A stretch of DNA of 64,000 nt from Jiangella asiatica (GTDB taxonomy: Bacteria > Actinomycetota > Actinomycetes > Jiangellales > Jiangellaceae), in NCBI RefSeq assembly GCF_004349065.1, contig NZ_SMKZ01000001.1, positions 372,001 through 436,000 of the forward strand. The letters are read 5' to 3'. This document shows positions 35,052-44,513 of this stretch, piece by piece. The stretch's first letter is position 1. Each line of letters opens with the position of its first letter. Made by a program: the position numbers and the translations under genes. The notes under the pieces were generated by a model, which worked only from the letters and a program-made list of their open reading frames with translations, had not been told where the DNA came from and searched no databases.

Positions 35052-36602
35052 TCAGTGCAGCGGCCCTGCCGCGGCGGCGATGGCGTCGTTGTGTATCAGT
35101 TCGAGGACGGTGTCGATCTCGGGTGTGAGGTGGCGGTCTGGTCCGGGGCCGGGTACGTGGGTTCGGATGAGGTCGCGGACGGCGCCGGTGCGGGGGGCGG
35201 GGGTCAGTGGTGCGCGTAGGTCCAGGGCTCGGGCGGCGGTGAGTAGTTCGATGGCCAGGACCCGCGTGAGCCCGTCGATGGCGCGGCGTAGCTTGCGCCC
35301 AGCCGCCCAGCCCATCGAGACGTGGTCTTCTTGCATGGCGCTGGAGGGGATGGAGTCCACCGAGGCCGGTACGGCCAGCCGCTTGAGCTCGGAGACGATG
35401 CCGGCTTGGGTGTATTGGGCGATCATGTGCCCGGAGTCCACGCCGGGGTCGTGGGCCAGGAACGGCGCCAACCCGGCGTTGCGTGCCACGTCGAGGAACC
35501 GGTCGGTGCGCCGTTCGCAGATCGAGGCCAGGTCGGCCACGGCGATGGCGAGGAAGTCCAGCACGTACCCCAGCGGCGCGCCGTGGAAGTTGCCGTTGGA
35601 CTCGACCCGCCCGTCGGGCATCACGACGGGGTTGTCCACGGCCGCGGCCAGCTCCCGCTCGGCGACGGTGACGGCGTGGGTCAGCGTGTCGCGGACCGCG
35701 CCGTGCACCTGCGGGGAGCAGCGCAGCGAGTAGGCGTCCTGGACGCGGGTGCACTGCGGGCCGCGGTGGCTGGCCACGATGGCCGACCCGGCCAGCAGCT
35801 CGCGCAGGTTGGTCGCGGACTCGCGCTGCCCCGGGTGCGGGCGCAGCGCCTGCAGGTCCTGGGCGAACACCCGGTCCGTGCCCAGCAGCGCCTCCACGCT
35901 CATCGCCGCGGCCACGTCGGCCACCGCCAGCAACCGGGCCAGGTCATGGGCGGCCAGCACCAGCATCCCGAGCATGCCATCGGTGCCGTTGATCAGCGCC
36001 AGGCCCTCCTTCTCCGCCAGCTGCACCGGTTCGAGCCCGGCGCCGGCCAGCGCGTCGGCCGCGGCCACCAGCGCACCCGACGCCTCACGCACCACCCCCT
36101 CACCCATCAGGGCCAGCGCACAATGGGCCAGCGGCGCCAGATCACCAGAACAACCCAGGCTGCCGTACTCGTACACCACCGGGGTGATGCCGGCATCGAG
36201 CATCGCCGCGTACGCGGCCGCGGTCTGCCACCGCACCCCGGTGCGCCCAGTGGCCAGCGTCGACAACCGCAACAGCATCAACGCCCGCACCACCTCACGC
36301 TCCACCTCCGGGCCGGACCCGGCCGCGTGGCTGCGGATCAGGCTGCGCTGCAGCCCCGCCCGCCGATCGGCCGGGATGTGCCGGGTGGCCAACGCACCAA
36401 ACCCCGTCGACACCCCGTAGTAGGGCACATCGGCCACGGCCAGCTGTTCGACCACCTCACGGCTGCGCTCGACGGCCCTGCGCGCATCCGCACCCAATCG
36501 CACACCAACACCCCGCCGGGCCACCGCCACCACATCATCCACACTGACCGGCCCGACCCCGACCTCGATCTGCCGGGCGGCCGACGATGCCTGAACCGTC
36601 AT
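35052..36602 (-). CDS. hutH: Histidine ammonia-lyase
   Basis: A 516-residue HutH that removes ammonia from histidine to form urocanate, first step of the pathway. The self-made MIO cofactor triad lies in [14 protein letters not shown] and is Cys-Ser-Gly rather than the common Ala-Ser-Gly, a variant seen in streptomycetes. Also visible are [11 protein letters not shown] with the catalytic Tyr, [15 protein letters not shown] and [15 protein letters not shown] 36602 gives family length; 36611 is an alternative three codons upstream. It is the first gene of the hut operon and is divergent from an IclR regulator. Confidence 0.95.
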   Translation of the reverse strand: MTVQASSAARQIEVGVGPVSVDDVVAVARRGVGVRLGADARRAVERSREVVEQLAVADVPYYGVSTGFGALATRHIPADRRAGLQRSLIRSHAAGSGPEVEREVVRALMLLRLSTLATGRTGVRWQTAAAYAAMLDAGITPVVYEYGSLGCSGDLAPLAHCALALMGEGVVREASGALVAAADALAGAGLEPVQLAEKEGLALINGTDGMLGMLVLAAHDLARLLAVADVAAAMSVEALLGTDRVFAQDLQALRPHPGQRESATNLRELLAGSAIVASHRGPQCTRVQDAYSLRCSPQVHGAVRDTLTHAVTVAERELAAAVDNPVVMPDGRVESNGNFHGAPLGYVLDFLAIAVADLASICERRTDRFLDVARNAGLAPFLAHDPGVDSGHMIAQYTQAGIVSELKRLAVPASVDSIPSSAMQEDHVSMGWAAGRKLRRAIDGLTRVLAIELLTAARALDLRAPLTPAPRTGAVRDLIRTHVPGPGPDRHLTPEIDTVLELIHNDAIAAAAGPLH

Positions 36603-36656
36603 GATGTCCATCTCAGCCGCCAGACCGGCCGGCACCAACCATCTCCGACGGAATGG

Positions 36657-36674
36657 TGTCTCGGATCTGAGACA
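36657..36674. promoter_or_regulatory. IclR-type operator in hut promoter
   Basis: A perfect inverted repeat, TGTCTC and GAGACA, separated by six bases (GGATCT). It lies seven bases before the IclR start and 55 bases before hutH. The position fits an operator through which the IclR protein represses both itself and the hut operon. Confidence 0.65.
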
Positions 36675-36681
36675 ATGAGCC

Positions 36682-37446
36682 ATGGCCAACGCGCCAGCTG
36701 CCGGCCACGCGCTGGCGATCCTCAGCTATCTGGCCCGGCACGCCGAACCGATGCCGGCCGCGGCCATCGCCCGCGACCTGCGGCTACCCCGCTCCAGCGT
36801 CTACCATCTGCTGGCGGTGCTGGTCTCCGAGGGGTTCGTCGCGCATCTAACCGACGAGCGCCGTTATGGGCTCGGCGTCGCGTCGTTCGAGCTCGGGTCG
36901 GCCTACAGCCGGCAGGCGCCACTGCGGCGCATCGCCCGGACGTTGCTCGCGCGGCTCGTCGACGAGACGACACACAATGCGCATCTGGCCGTCCTGCACG
37001 GCCGCGATGTCCTCTACATCATCGAGGACCGCGCGGCCGGCCGGCCGCCGCTCGTCACCGACGTGGGCGTCCGGCTGCCCGCGCAGCTCACCGCCAGCGG
37101 CCTGGCGATGCTCGCGGCACTGCCCCGGCAGCAGGTGCGGGCGCTGTTCCCGTCCGGTGAGGCGTTCGTGCGGCGCCACGCGACCGGGATCGTCTCGCCC
37201 GGGGAGTTGCGCGCCGCCCTGGTGGACGTGAGGCAGCGCGGGTACGCGATCGAGGAGGGGTCCGTGACGCCCGGGTTCGCCTCGGTCGCCGCCGCGGTTC
37301 GCGACCACAACGGGCATTCCGTCGCCGCGGTCGCGGTCACGTTCCCGGCCAGCACTGTCGACGGCGCGGAGCGGGCGAGGCTCGCCGCTGCCGCCGTGCA
37401 CATCGCCGAGGAGCTGTCCCGCCGGCTCGGCTTCCGGCAGCCCTGA
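36682..37446 (+). CDS. IclR family regulator, probably of hut genes
   Basis: A 254-residue IclR-family regulator. The winged helix is at residues about 8-65 (AAAIARDLRLPRSSVYHLL) and the effector domain follows (LVDETTHNAHLAVLHGRDV, LTASGLAMLAALP, GYAIEEGSVTPGFASVAAAV). It is divergent from hutH, with an 18-base inverted repeat in between. Histidine or urocanate is the probable effector. It is followed after 44 bases by the amidohydrolase gene on the same strand. Confidence 0.9.
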   Translation: MANAPAAGHALAILSYLARHAEPMPAAAIARDLRLPRSSVYHLLAVLVSEGFVAHLTDERRYGLGVASFELGSAYSRQAPLRRIARTLLARLVDETTHNAHLAVLHGRDVLYIIEDRAAGRPPLVTDVGVRLPAQLTASGLAMLAALPRQQVRALFPSGEAFVRRHATGIVSPGELRAALVDVRQRGYAIEEGSVTPGFASVAAAVRDHNGHSVAAVAVTFPASTVDGAERARLAAAAVHIAEELSRRLGFRQP

Positions 37447-37490
37447 CCGGATGACATCGTTGAGGGCCACACCGGCTGAAGGGGTGCTCC

Positions 37491-38990
37491 ATGACGTTCG
37501 ATGTGGTGCTGGAGGGTGGCCGCGTCCTCGATCCCGAGACGGGCTTGGACGCGGTCCGCGACGTCGGCATGAACGGCGGGACCGTGACGGCCGTCGCGGC
37601 CGGCCCGCTGCCGGGCGCCCGCCTCCGCCTCGACGTCAGCGGGCTCGTCGTCGCGCCCGGGTTCGTCGACCTGCACAGCCACTCGCCGGGCATCCCCGAG
37701 CTCAGGCTCCAGGTTCTCGACGGCGTGACGACGGCCCTGGACCTGGAGGCAGGCGTCGGTCCGGTCGGCCCTGCGTACGAGCGGGCCGCGGCCGAGGGTC
37801 GGCCGGTCAACTACGGCTTCTCCGCGTCCTGGGCGTCGGCGCGGATGGCCGTGCTCGCCGGCGTCGACACTGAAGGCAGGCAGCGCGCGATCCTGGAGAA
37901 CCTGGGGCATCCGGGATGGCACCGCTCCGCCGAACAGCACGAGGTCGACCGGATCATCGCCGCCGTCAGCGCGGATCTGGCCGACGGCGCACTCGGCGTC
38001 GGCTTCCTGCTCGGCTATGCGCCGGGCACCGACCCCGAGGAGTACCTCGCGGTGGCCCGGCTCGCGGCGGAGGCCGGCTGCGTCACCTTCACCCACACCC
38101 GCGCCCTGGCCGAGGACCACGTCCCCTCGGCCAACGGCGCGTCCGCCCCCGTGATCGACGGGGCGGAGGAGATCGTCAGGGCCGCCGGCCAGACCGGCGC
38201 GACCATGCACATGTGCCACGTGAACAGCGTGGCCAGCCGCCATGTCGACCGTGTTCTCGCCCTCGTCGACCGGGCGCGCTCGGAGGGGTCGCGCGTCTCC
38301 GTCGAGGCCTACCCCTACGGCTTCGCGATGACCGCCATCGGTGCGGTGTTCTTCGACCCGGACGTCATGGCCGCGCGGGGCCGCACCCCCGACTCTCTCG
38401 TCTACCTGAAGACCCGCGAACGCGTGCGCGACGCTGATCACTTGCGGCGGCTGCGCGAGAGCGACCCCGGCGGCCTGGTCGTCTCCGAGTACCTGCGCGA
38501 GGACGACCCCCACGATCGCGGCTTCCTGCTCCGCGCTCTCAGCTTCCCCGACACGGTGATCGCCAGCGACGCCATGCCGATCGTCTGGACCACCCCGCCA
38601 CCGGACCCGATGCAGTGGCCTCTCCCACCGGGCGGGCTCACCCATCCGCGCACGGCCGGCACGTTCGCCCGCAGCATCCGCATGCTCACCAGGGACGACG
38701 CCGACCTCGAGCTGCTCGAGGCGATCCGCAGGTGCAGCCTGCTCCCGGCCCGGCTGGTGGAGGACATGGCGCCGGCGATGCGGCGGAAGGGCCGGGTTCA
38801 GGTCGGCTGCGACGCCGATCTCGCGGTCTTCGACCCCGCCACGCTCACCGACCGCGCCACCTACGGCGACAGCCCGCTGCCGTCCGTCGGCATGCGCCAC
38901 GTCGTGGTCGGCGGCACCTTCGTCGTCCGCGACGGCGACATCGTCCCGGACGCGCTGCCCGGCGCCCCAGTACGCTCCGAGCCCCGCTAG
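37491..38990 (+). CDS. N-acyl-D-amino-acid deacylase family amidohydrolase
   Basis: A 499-residue amidohydrolase of the D-aminoacylase/dihydroorotase-like group. The metal site starts with APGFVDLHSHSPGIPE, and later stretches are THTRALAEDHV, HMCHVNSVASRH and VIASDAMPIVW. The N-terminal strand pattern FDVVLEGGRVLDPETGL and C-terminal GCDADLAVFDPATL form the small beta-sandwich. It lies downstream of the IclR gene and may be co-transcribed with it. Substrate could be an N-acyl or N-formimidoyl amino acid, but nothing in the sequence decides this. A hairpin follows its stop. Confidence 0.85.
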   Translation: MTFDVVLEGGRVLDPETGLDAVRDVGMNGGTVTAVAAGPLPGARLRLDVSGLVVAPGFVDLHSHSPGIPELRLQVLDGVTTALDLEAGVGPVGPAYERAAAEGRPVNYGFSASWASARMAVLAGVDTEGRQRAILENLGHPGWHRSAEQHEVDRIIAAVSADLADGALGVGFLLGYAPGTDPEEYLAVARLAAEAGCVTFTHTRALAEDHVPSANGASAPVIDGAEEIVRAAGQTGATMHMCHVNSVASRHVDRVLALVDRARSEGSRVSVEAYPYGFAMTAIGAVFFDPDVMAARGRTPDSLVYLKTRERVRDADHLRRLRESDPGGLVVSEYLREDDPHDRGFLLRALSFPDTVIASDAMPIVWTTPPPDPMQWPLPPGGLTHPRTAGTFARSIRMLTRDDADLELLEAIRRCSLLPARLVEDMAPAMRRKGRVQVGCDADLAVFDPATLTDRATYGDSPLPSVGMRHVVVGGTFVVRDGDIVPDALPGAPVRSEPR

Positions 38991-38994
38991 CTGT

Positions 38995-39054
38995 CCCCAT
39001 GATCATCAACGATCGTGGGCGTTATAGCACGGGTAATCGTTGATGATCATGGGG
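38995..39054. terminator. Long perfect hairpin with TGATCA core
   Basis: Positions 38995-39013 and 39036-39054 are perfect 19-base inverted repeats around a 22-base loop, in which CGTG and CACG can extend the stem. It begins four bases after the stop of the amidohydrolase gene, the place for a terminator, but lacks a U-tract. The arm contains ATGATCAT, as in the element at 11591-11673. Confidence 0.65.
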
Positions 39055-39166
39055 AGCGAACTGTCCTGCGGGCAATCCATGTGTCCGGTCGTGTCGTATG
39101 TCACATACCGATGCACTGATGGCAACGACAGCTGTCGACCCGGAGCGCTCGCGTAGGGAGTGACGC

Positions 39167-39415
39167 ATGTTCGTTCGGTTCGTGCCATTGATCACCGGGA
39201 TCGTCGCTCTGGCGATCGTCGCGCTGGGGACGGCCGTGGTCTCCCGGATGGCGCCGGGAGAGTGCGGAATGCCAGCTCGCCCGGTGCGGCGGGGCGTTCG
39301 CCCAACGGCTGACGGGCGCACCATGGCAGGCGGCGCCGTGGTCGTGGCGTGCGGCCCTGCCGCGATGACCGGGATTCGGGATCCGGTGACTCGACGTCTT
39401 GACAGAGCGGAGTGA
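39167..39415 (+). CDS. Doubtful small membrane peptide
   Basis: An 82-codon frame starting with a plausible hydrophobic helix (VPLITGIVALAIVALGTAVV) after GTAGGGAGTGACGC, which could be a ribosome-binding site. The C-terminal part is Arg/Pro/Gly-rich and does not look like a folded domain. No family is recognised. It may be a real small membrane protein or chance in GC-rich DNA. Confidence 0.25.
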   Translation: MFVRFVPLITGIVALAIVALGTAVVSRMAPGECGMPARPVRRGVRPTADGRTMAGGAVVVACGPAAMTGIRDPVTRRLDRAE

Positions 39416-39435
39416 TCGTCGCCACTCTGGTTGGG

Positions 39436-39447
39436 GTAAGCGCTTTC
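39436..39447. promoter_or_regulatory. LacI-type operator before ThuA-domain gene
   Basis: GTAAGCGCTTTC, with the perfect core AAGCGCTT, lies 34 bases before the start of the giant ThuA-domain gene. It fits the LacI-family operator pattern but differs from both other operator types in this window, so a different regulator is expected. Confidence 0.5.
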
Positions 39448-39481
39448 CACCCTTCCGACGCCCCCGTGGACGGAGTCACGA

Positions 39482-42400
39482 ATGCGCCGATCCAGCCTGC
39501 TCGCCGCCCTGTCCGTCAGCGCCCTGGTGCTGTCGTTGTCCGCGATCCCGTCCGCCGGCGCCCAGGACTTCGATGTCCAAGCCACCGAGGACACGATCGG
39601 TGACGACACCACCACCGACGACACCACAGAGGCGGCCCAGTTCCGGGCCCTGGTCTTCTCGAAGGTGACCGGCGAGGCCCACGAGTCCATCCCGGCCGGC
39701 GAGGCCCTCATCGAACAGCTCGGCGCCGAACACGACTTCGAGGTCGTGGTCGACGACGGCACGTCGCTGTTCAACGACGCCGACCTGGCCACGTTCGACG
39801 TCGTCGTCTTCAACAACACGCACTCCACACCGGAGAGCGGCGACCTGTTGTCGGCGGCGGAACGCGAGGCGTTCACGCGGTACATCCAGAACGGCGGCGG
39901 GTACGTCGGGCTGCACTCGGCGGCGGACTCCGAGCGGAACTGGGAGTGGTACGGCGGACTGGTCGGCGCGTACTTCTCCGACCACCCGGACTTCAGCGCG
40001 ACCGGCGGGACGTTCCCGGGCCGGATCACGGTGCTCGACCAGGTGCACCCGTCGACGCGGGAGCTGCCGCAGCTGTGGGAGCGCGCGGAAGAGTGGTACG
40101 ACCTCGCCACCAACCCCACCGGCGACGTCCACGTCCTGGCCGAGGTCAAACAGCGCGACGGCATCCCCGATCTGGACACCGGCGTGCACCACCCGTTCTC
40201 CTGGTGTCAGGTCTACGACGGCGGCCGGTCGTGGTTCACCGCGGGTGGGCACGACGCCGCCGCCTTCGAGGAGCCCGCGTTCGTGGGCCACCTGCTCGGC
40301 GGCATCCAGTGGGCCGCCGGCGCGGTGCCCGGCGACTGCGGCGCCACCGACGAGGACAGCTTCGCGACCACGCAGCTCACCGACGACCTCGCCGACCCGT
40401 TCGAACTGGAGGTCACGCCGGATCGCCGGGTCATCTACATCCAGCGCACCGGGCAGATCAAGATGATCGACCAGGAGACGCTCGAGGTCTCGACCATCGG
40501 CGACCTCGAGCTGGGGCTCAGCACCGCCCGGCACTCCGACGGCCTGACCGGATTCGCCCTGGACCCGGAGTTCGCCGACAACGGCTGGCTGTACGTGATG
40601 TACTCCGACCCCGACGTCGCACAGATCAACATCTCCAGGTTGACCTTCGACTTCGAGACCGACCTGGTGGACATGGAGTCCGAGCGACGCCTGCTGTCGT
40701 TCCCGACCTGGCGTGACGTTGGCCTGGCCAACGTGCACATGGGCGGTGCGGTCGAGTTCGGCCCGGACGGCAGCCTTTACGCCTCGATGGGGGACAACAC
40801 CGACTTCTCCCAGTCGGGCAACTTCGCGCCCATCGACGAGCGGCCAGACCGCGCGCCCTGGGACGCGCAGGCAACCTCCGCCAACACCAACGACCTGCGC
40901 GGCAAGGTGATCCGGATCATCCCGACGGACGACGGCGGCTACGAGATCCCCGAGGGCAACCTGTTCCCGCCCGAGACCTCGGACCCGGAGCTGACCCGGC
41001 CGGAGATCTTCGCGATGGGCTTTCGCAACCCGTTCCGGATGACCGTCGACCAGCAGACCGGCGAGGTGCTCGTGGCCGACTACGGCCCGGACGCCACCCA
41101 GCCCAACCCGGACCGCGGACCGGAGGGCATCGTGGAGTGGAACGTGATCAGCGAGGCCGGCAACTACGGCTGGCCGCACTGCGTCGGCAACAACATCCCG
41201 TACATCGACTACGACTTCGCCACCGGGGAGTCCGGCGAGCCGTTCGACTGCGCCGGCGGACCGGTCAACGACTCACCGCACAACACCGGACTGCAGCAGC
41301 TCCCGCCGGTCCAGGAGGCGTTCGTCTGGTACTCCTACCAGGAGTCGCCGGACTTCCCCGAGCTGGGCACGGGTGGTGCTGGCCCGATGAGCGGTCCGGT
41401 CTACCACTACGACCCGGACCTGGAGTCCGACACCAAGTTCCCCGAGTACTACGACGGAAAGTGGTTCGTGTTCGAGTACGCCCGGCACTTCTACAAGACC
41501 ATCACCCGGGTGGAGGAGGACCTGGAGTTCGAGGACGATCGGTTCGACCCGGTGGCCGCGGGTGACCTGCTGGCGATCAACCCGTTCCTCGACTCGACCA
41601 CGTTCCGCGGCCCGTTCGACGCGACGTTCGGCCCGGACGGCTCGCTCTACGTCATCGACTTCGGCTCCGGCAGCGGTGCCGGCCGCGGCGACGTGAACGA
41701 GGGCGCCGGGATCTACCGGATCGACTACGTCGGCGGCGACCGGCCACCTGTCGTCCAGGCGACCGGTACGCCGACCTCGGGGCAGCTCCCGCTCACCGTC
41801 GCGTTCGACAGCGAGGGCACCGTCCATCCGGCCGGGCTGCCCATGACGTACCACTGGTCGTTCGGCGACGGCGCCACCTCCGACGAGCCGAACCCGTCGC
41901 ACACGTACACCGAGGCGGGCAACTACACGGCACTGCTGACGGTCACCGACAGCAGGGAGCGCAGTTCCGTCGCCGCGGTCCGGGTCTCGGCCGGGAACAG
42001 CGCTCCGGAGGTGAACTTCGCCTGGCCACCGCACGGCGGCTTCTACGACTGGGGCGACGACATCGCCTACGACGTGACGGTGGAGGACGCCGAGGACGGC
42101 AGCACCGCGGATGGCACGATCGCCTGCGACACCGTGGTGGCCGGTGCGCTGCTCGGCCACGACCAGCATCAGCATCCGCTGGACAACTATCCGAACTGCA
42201 CCGGCCTCGTGCCCACCATCACCGACGGCGGGCACGGACTGGACACCAACCTGTACTACGTCCTCGAGGCGACGTTCACCGACGCGGGCGCTCCCGGCGT
42301 CCAGCCGCTCACCGGCGGCGACTCGGTGCGACTGAACCCGAAGCGCAGGGAGGCCGAGCACTTCGCCGCGTCCGAGGGCGTCACCGTCTACGAGCGTCCA

Positions 42401-44488
42401 CAGGCCAGCGCCGGGGCGCGGCTCGGCGACATCACCGACGGCGACTGGATCATGTTCGAGCCGGTGAACCTGACCAACATCGACTCGCTCACCGTCGGTG
42501 CGTCCTCCGGTGGCCTCGGCGGCACCATCGAGGTACGCCGCGACAGTCCCGACGGCGAGCTGATCGGGTCGGTCGACGTGCCGGTCACCGGCAGCTACGA
42601 CACCGTCGTCGAACAGACCGGCGAGCTCACCGATCCGGGCGACACCTTCGCCCTGTACCTGGTGTTCCGTCACGACGAGTGGGTCTCGGGAGGGCCTGAC
42701 CTGCTGGCGCTGGACTGGCTGCGGTTCAACGGCGCCGGTGTCACCGACCAGAGCGGTCCGCAGGTGACGGTCGAGGCGACACCGGAGCAGGGCACGGCGC
42801 CACTGGAGGTCTCCTTCACCGGTTCGGCGACCAGCCCGGAGGGTGCGGAGATCACCGGGTACAACTGGGACTTCGGCGACGGAGCCACGTCGGGCGAGCC
42901 GAACGTGACGCACACCTACACCGAACCGGGCGAGTACCACGCCGTCCTGACCGCGACCGACGCCGAGGGCCGCATCGGCTCGGCCGACGTGCGCATCACG
43001 GTCATCGAGCCGCAGCCGGAGTGCCTCGACGGCGGCGTCGACGAGTTCGACGGCGACGCGCTGGACCTGGGCTGCTGGTCCTCGATCGTCCGGCACGACC
43101 CCGACGGCTACCAGATCGCCGACGGGCGGCTGGTGCTGCCGACCGCGCACGGCGAGCTCACCGCGGCCAGGTCCGACGCCGCCAACCTGATCATGCGGCC
43201 GGTCCCCGATGGCGGATGGGAGGCCACCACCCGCGTCAGCATCGAGACGACGACGGCGTTCCAGCAGGCCGGGCTCGTGCTCCACGCCGGCGACGACGAC
43301 TTCGCCAAAGCCGTGGTGATGGCACGCCCGGACGGCACCCGCCGGATGTCGTTCTTCACCGTCGCCGGCGGGCAGGAACGCAACACCGTCGACGACTACG
43401 TGGCCCTGCCCGCGGACTTCCCGACGACCTTCGACCTGCGGTTGACCAGCGACGGCCTCGAGGTCACCGCTTCGTACTCGGTGGACGGGGAGGAGTGGAC
43501 GCCGCTGGGCCGGCCGTACGGGCTCGGCGCCGCCGCGCCGTGGAGCGTCGGGGTGGCCGCACTCTCCGGCGGGGATGGCGACCCCAACATCCCGGTCGTC
43601 GACGCGTCGTTCGACTGGCTCCGGCTCACCGGGGACGAGCCCCAGGTGTGCCCGGAGCCGGAGCCGCCGGCGGGCTTCACCGCGCTCTGGGACGGGAAGA
43701 CGCTCGACGGCTGGCAGATGGCGGGCAACGGGTCGTTCACCGTCACCTCTGACTGCACGCTCATGAGCCGGGGCTCCGGTGGGCTGCTGTGGTACACGCC
43801 GGAGTCGTTCGGCGACTTCCACCTTCGCTTCGAGTACCGGATGAACAACCCGACCGACAACTCCGGGGCGTTCATGCGTTTCCCGGCACCGTTGGACTGG
43901 GAAGGACCGTGGGCCAGGCAGCCCGATGACAGCGTGCGCGGCTACGAGGCGCAGATCGAGGACAACCCCGACGGCGGCGACCCGCAGAAGACCGGTTCGA
44001 TCTACAACTTCGCGACCATCACCGACCTTCTCGCCAAACCGATCGGGGAGTGGAACACGTACGAGATCCGGGCGGTCGGCCAGAGGTACTCGGTCTACCT
44101 CAACGGTGAGCTCGTGAACACGTACACCGGCGACGGGAGCCGGGCGTTGGAGGGACACCTCGGCTTCCAGAACCACCACGACGGCTCGGACGTGGAGTTC
44201 CGCGACGTGTGGATCGCCGAGGTCGAGCCGTCGGCCTGCCCGCAGCCCGACCCGCAGGCGACGGTGGTCGTCGGCGACGTGGACAGCGGCGTGCCCAACC
44301 GTGCCGCCGCCGACGGCTGCACGGTCAACGACCTCATCGACGAGGAGCGCGGCTGGGAGACGCCCGGCGCGTTCCTGCGCCACGTCGCCGAAGTCCTGGG
44401 CGTGCTGGTCGCCGACGGCGTCATCGACGAGCGGGAGCGGAGCCGGGTCCAGCGGGCCGCGGCCGAGTCCGGCATCGGACGGCGATAG
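39482..44488 (+). CDS. Giant secreted ThuA/sugar-dehydrogenase/PKD/CBM6/DUF1080 protein
   Basis: A 1668-residue exported protein with a signal peptide ending near residue 27 (PSAGA). Domains in order: ThuA-like (about 53-282, FRALVFSKVTGEAHESI, GGYVGLHSAAD), PQQ-type sugar dehydrogenase beta-propeller (about 300-750, DGLTGFALDPEF, RNPFRMTVDQQTGEV), PKD (757-836), a linker domain (841-955), CBM6 (956-1086), second PKD (1093-1175), LamG/DUF1349-like (1180-1387), DUF1080 (1398-1582, TALWDGKTLDGWQ) and a helical tail. DUF1080 domains include 3-keto-glycoside hydrolases, and ThuA-like proteins are linked to 3-keto-sugar metabolism. Extracellular oxidation and cleavage of a glycoside is a reasonable inference. 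A LacI-type operator precedes it. Confidence 0.87.
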   Translation: MRRSSLLAALSVSALVLSLSAIPSAGAQDFDVQATEDTIGDDTTTDDTTEAAQFRALVFSKVTGEAHESIPAGEALIEQLGAEHDFEVVVDDGTSLFNDADLATFDVVVFNNTHSTPESGDLLSAAEREAFTRYIQNGGGYVGLHSAADSERNWEWYGGLVGAYFSDHPDFSATGGTFPGRITVLDQVHPSTRELPQLWERAEEWYDLATNPTGDVHVLAEVKQRDGIPDLDTGVHHPFSWCQVYDGGRSWFTAGGHDAAAFEEPAFVGHLLGGIQWAAGAVPGDCGATDEDSFATTQLTDDLADPFELEVTPDRRVIYIQRTGQIKMIDQETLEVSTIGDLELGLSTARHSDGLTGFALDPEFADNGWLYVMYSDPDVAQINISRLTFDFETDLVDMESERRLLSFPTWRDVGLANVHMGGAVEFGPDGSLYASMGDNTDFSQSGNFAPIDERPDRAPWDAQATSANTNDLRGKVIRIIPTDDGGYEIPEGNLFPPETSDPELTRPEIFAMGFRNPFRMTVDQQTGEVLVADYGPDATQPNPDRGPEGIVEWNVISEAGNYGWPHCVGNNIPYIDYDFATGESGEPFDCAGGPVNDSPHNTGLQQLPPVQEAFVWYSYQESPDFPELGTGGAGPMSGPVYHYDPDLESDTKFPEYYDGKWFVFEYARHFYKTITRVEEDLEFEDDRFDPVAAGDLLAINPFLDSTTFRGPFDATFGPDGSLYVIDFGSGSGAGRGDVNEGAGIYRIDYVGGDRPPVVQATGTPTSGQLPLTVAFDSEGTVHPAGLPMTYHWSFGDGATSDEPNPSHTYTEAGNYTALLTVTDSRERSSVAAVRVSAGNSAPEVNFAWPPHGGFYDWGDDIAYDVTVEDAEDGSTADGTIACDTVVAGALLGHDQHQHPLDNYPNCTGLVPTITDGGHGLDTNLYYVLEATFTDAGAPGVQPLTGGDSVRLNPKRREAEHFAASEGVTVYERPQASAGARLGDITDGDWIMFEPVNLTNIDSLTVGASSGGLGGTIEVRRDSPDGELIGSVDVPVTGSYDTVVEQTGELTDPGDTFALYLVFRHDEWVSGGPDLLALDWLRFNGAGVTDQSGPQVTVEATPEQGTAPLEVSFTGSATSPEGAEITGYNWDFGDGATSGEPNVTHTYTEPGEYHAVLTATDAEGRIGSADVRITVIEPQPECLDGGVDEFDGDALDLGCWSSIVRHDPDGYQIADGRLVLPTAHGELTAARSDAANLIMRPVPDGGWEATTRVSIETTTAFQQAGLVLHAGDDDFAKAVVMARPDGTRRMSFFTVAGGQERNTVDDYVALPADFPTTFDLRLTSDGLEVTASYSVDGEEWTPLGRPYGLGAAAPWSVGVAALSGGDGDPNIPVVDASFDWLRLTGDEPQVCPEPEPPAGFTALWDGKTLDGWQMAGNGSFTVTSDCTLMSRGSGGLLWYTPESFGDFHLRFEYRMNNPTDNSGAFMRFPAPLDWEGPWARQPDDSVRGYEAQIEDNPDGGDPQKTGSIYNFATITDLLAKPIGEWNTYEIRAVGQRYSVYLNGELVNTYTGDGSRALEGHLGFQNHHDGSDVEFRDVWIAEVEPSACPQPDPQATVVVGDVDSGVPNRAAADGCTVNDLIDEERGWETPGAFLRHVAEVLGVLVADGVIDERERSRVQRAAAESGIGRR

Positions 44489-44513
44489 CCGTGATCACGG
44501 GGATGACACCGTG
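44489..44513. terminator. Palindromes at convergent gene ends
   Basis: CCGTGATCACGG (44489-44500) is a perfect 12-base palindrome overlapping the stop region of both convergent giant genes. CACGG and CCGTG (44496-44500, 44509-44513) can form an alternative short stem. A bidirectional terminator is plausible in a gap of only six bases. Confidence 0.45.

Larger units (their letters stand above)
38991..39481. other. Long intergenic region with hairpin and regulatory palindromes
   Basis: This 491-base gap holds a perfect 19-base-stem hairpin (38995-39054), a perfect GTATGT-C-ACATAC palindrome (39096-39108), a doubtful 82-codon frame (39167-39415) and a LacI-type palindrome (39436-39447) just before the large ThuA-domain gene. 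Confidence 0.7.

Noticed and set aside
39476-44383. Two long minus-strand frames (567 and 1036 codons) opposite the ThuA-domain gene
   Set aside because: Composition is low-complexity Val/Gly/Arg/Glu with no motif; the plus strand has a signal peptide and recognisable domains throughout.
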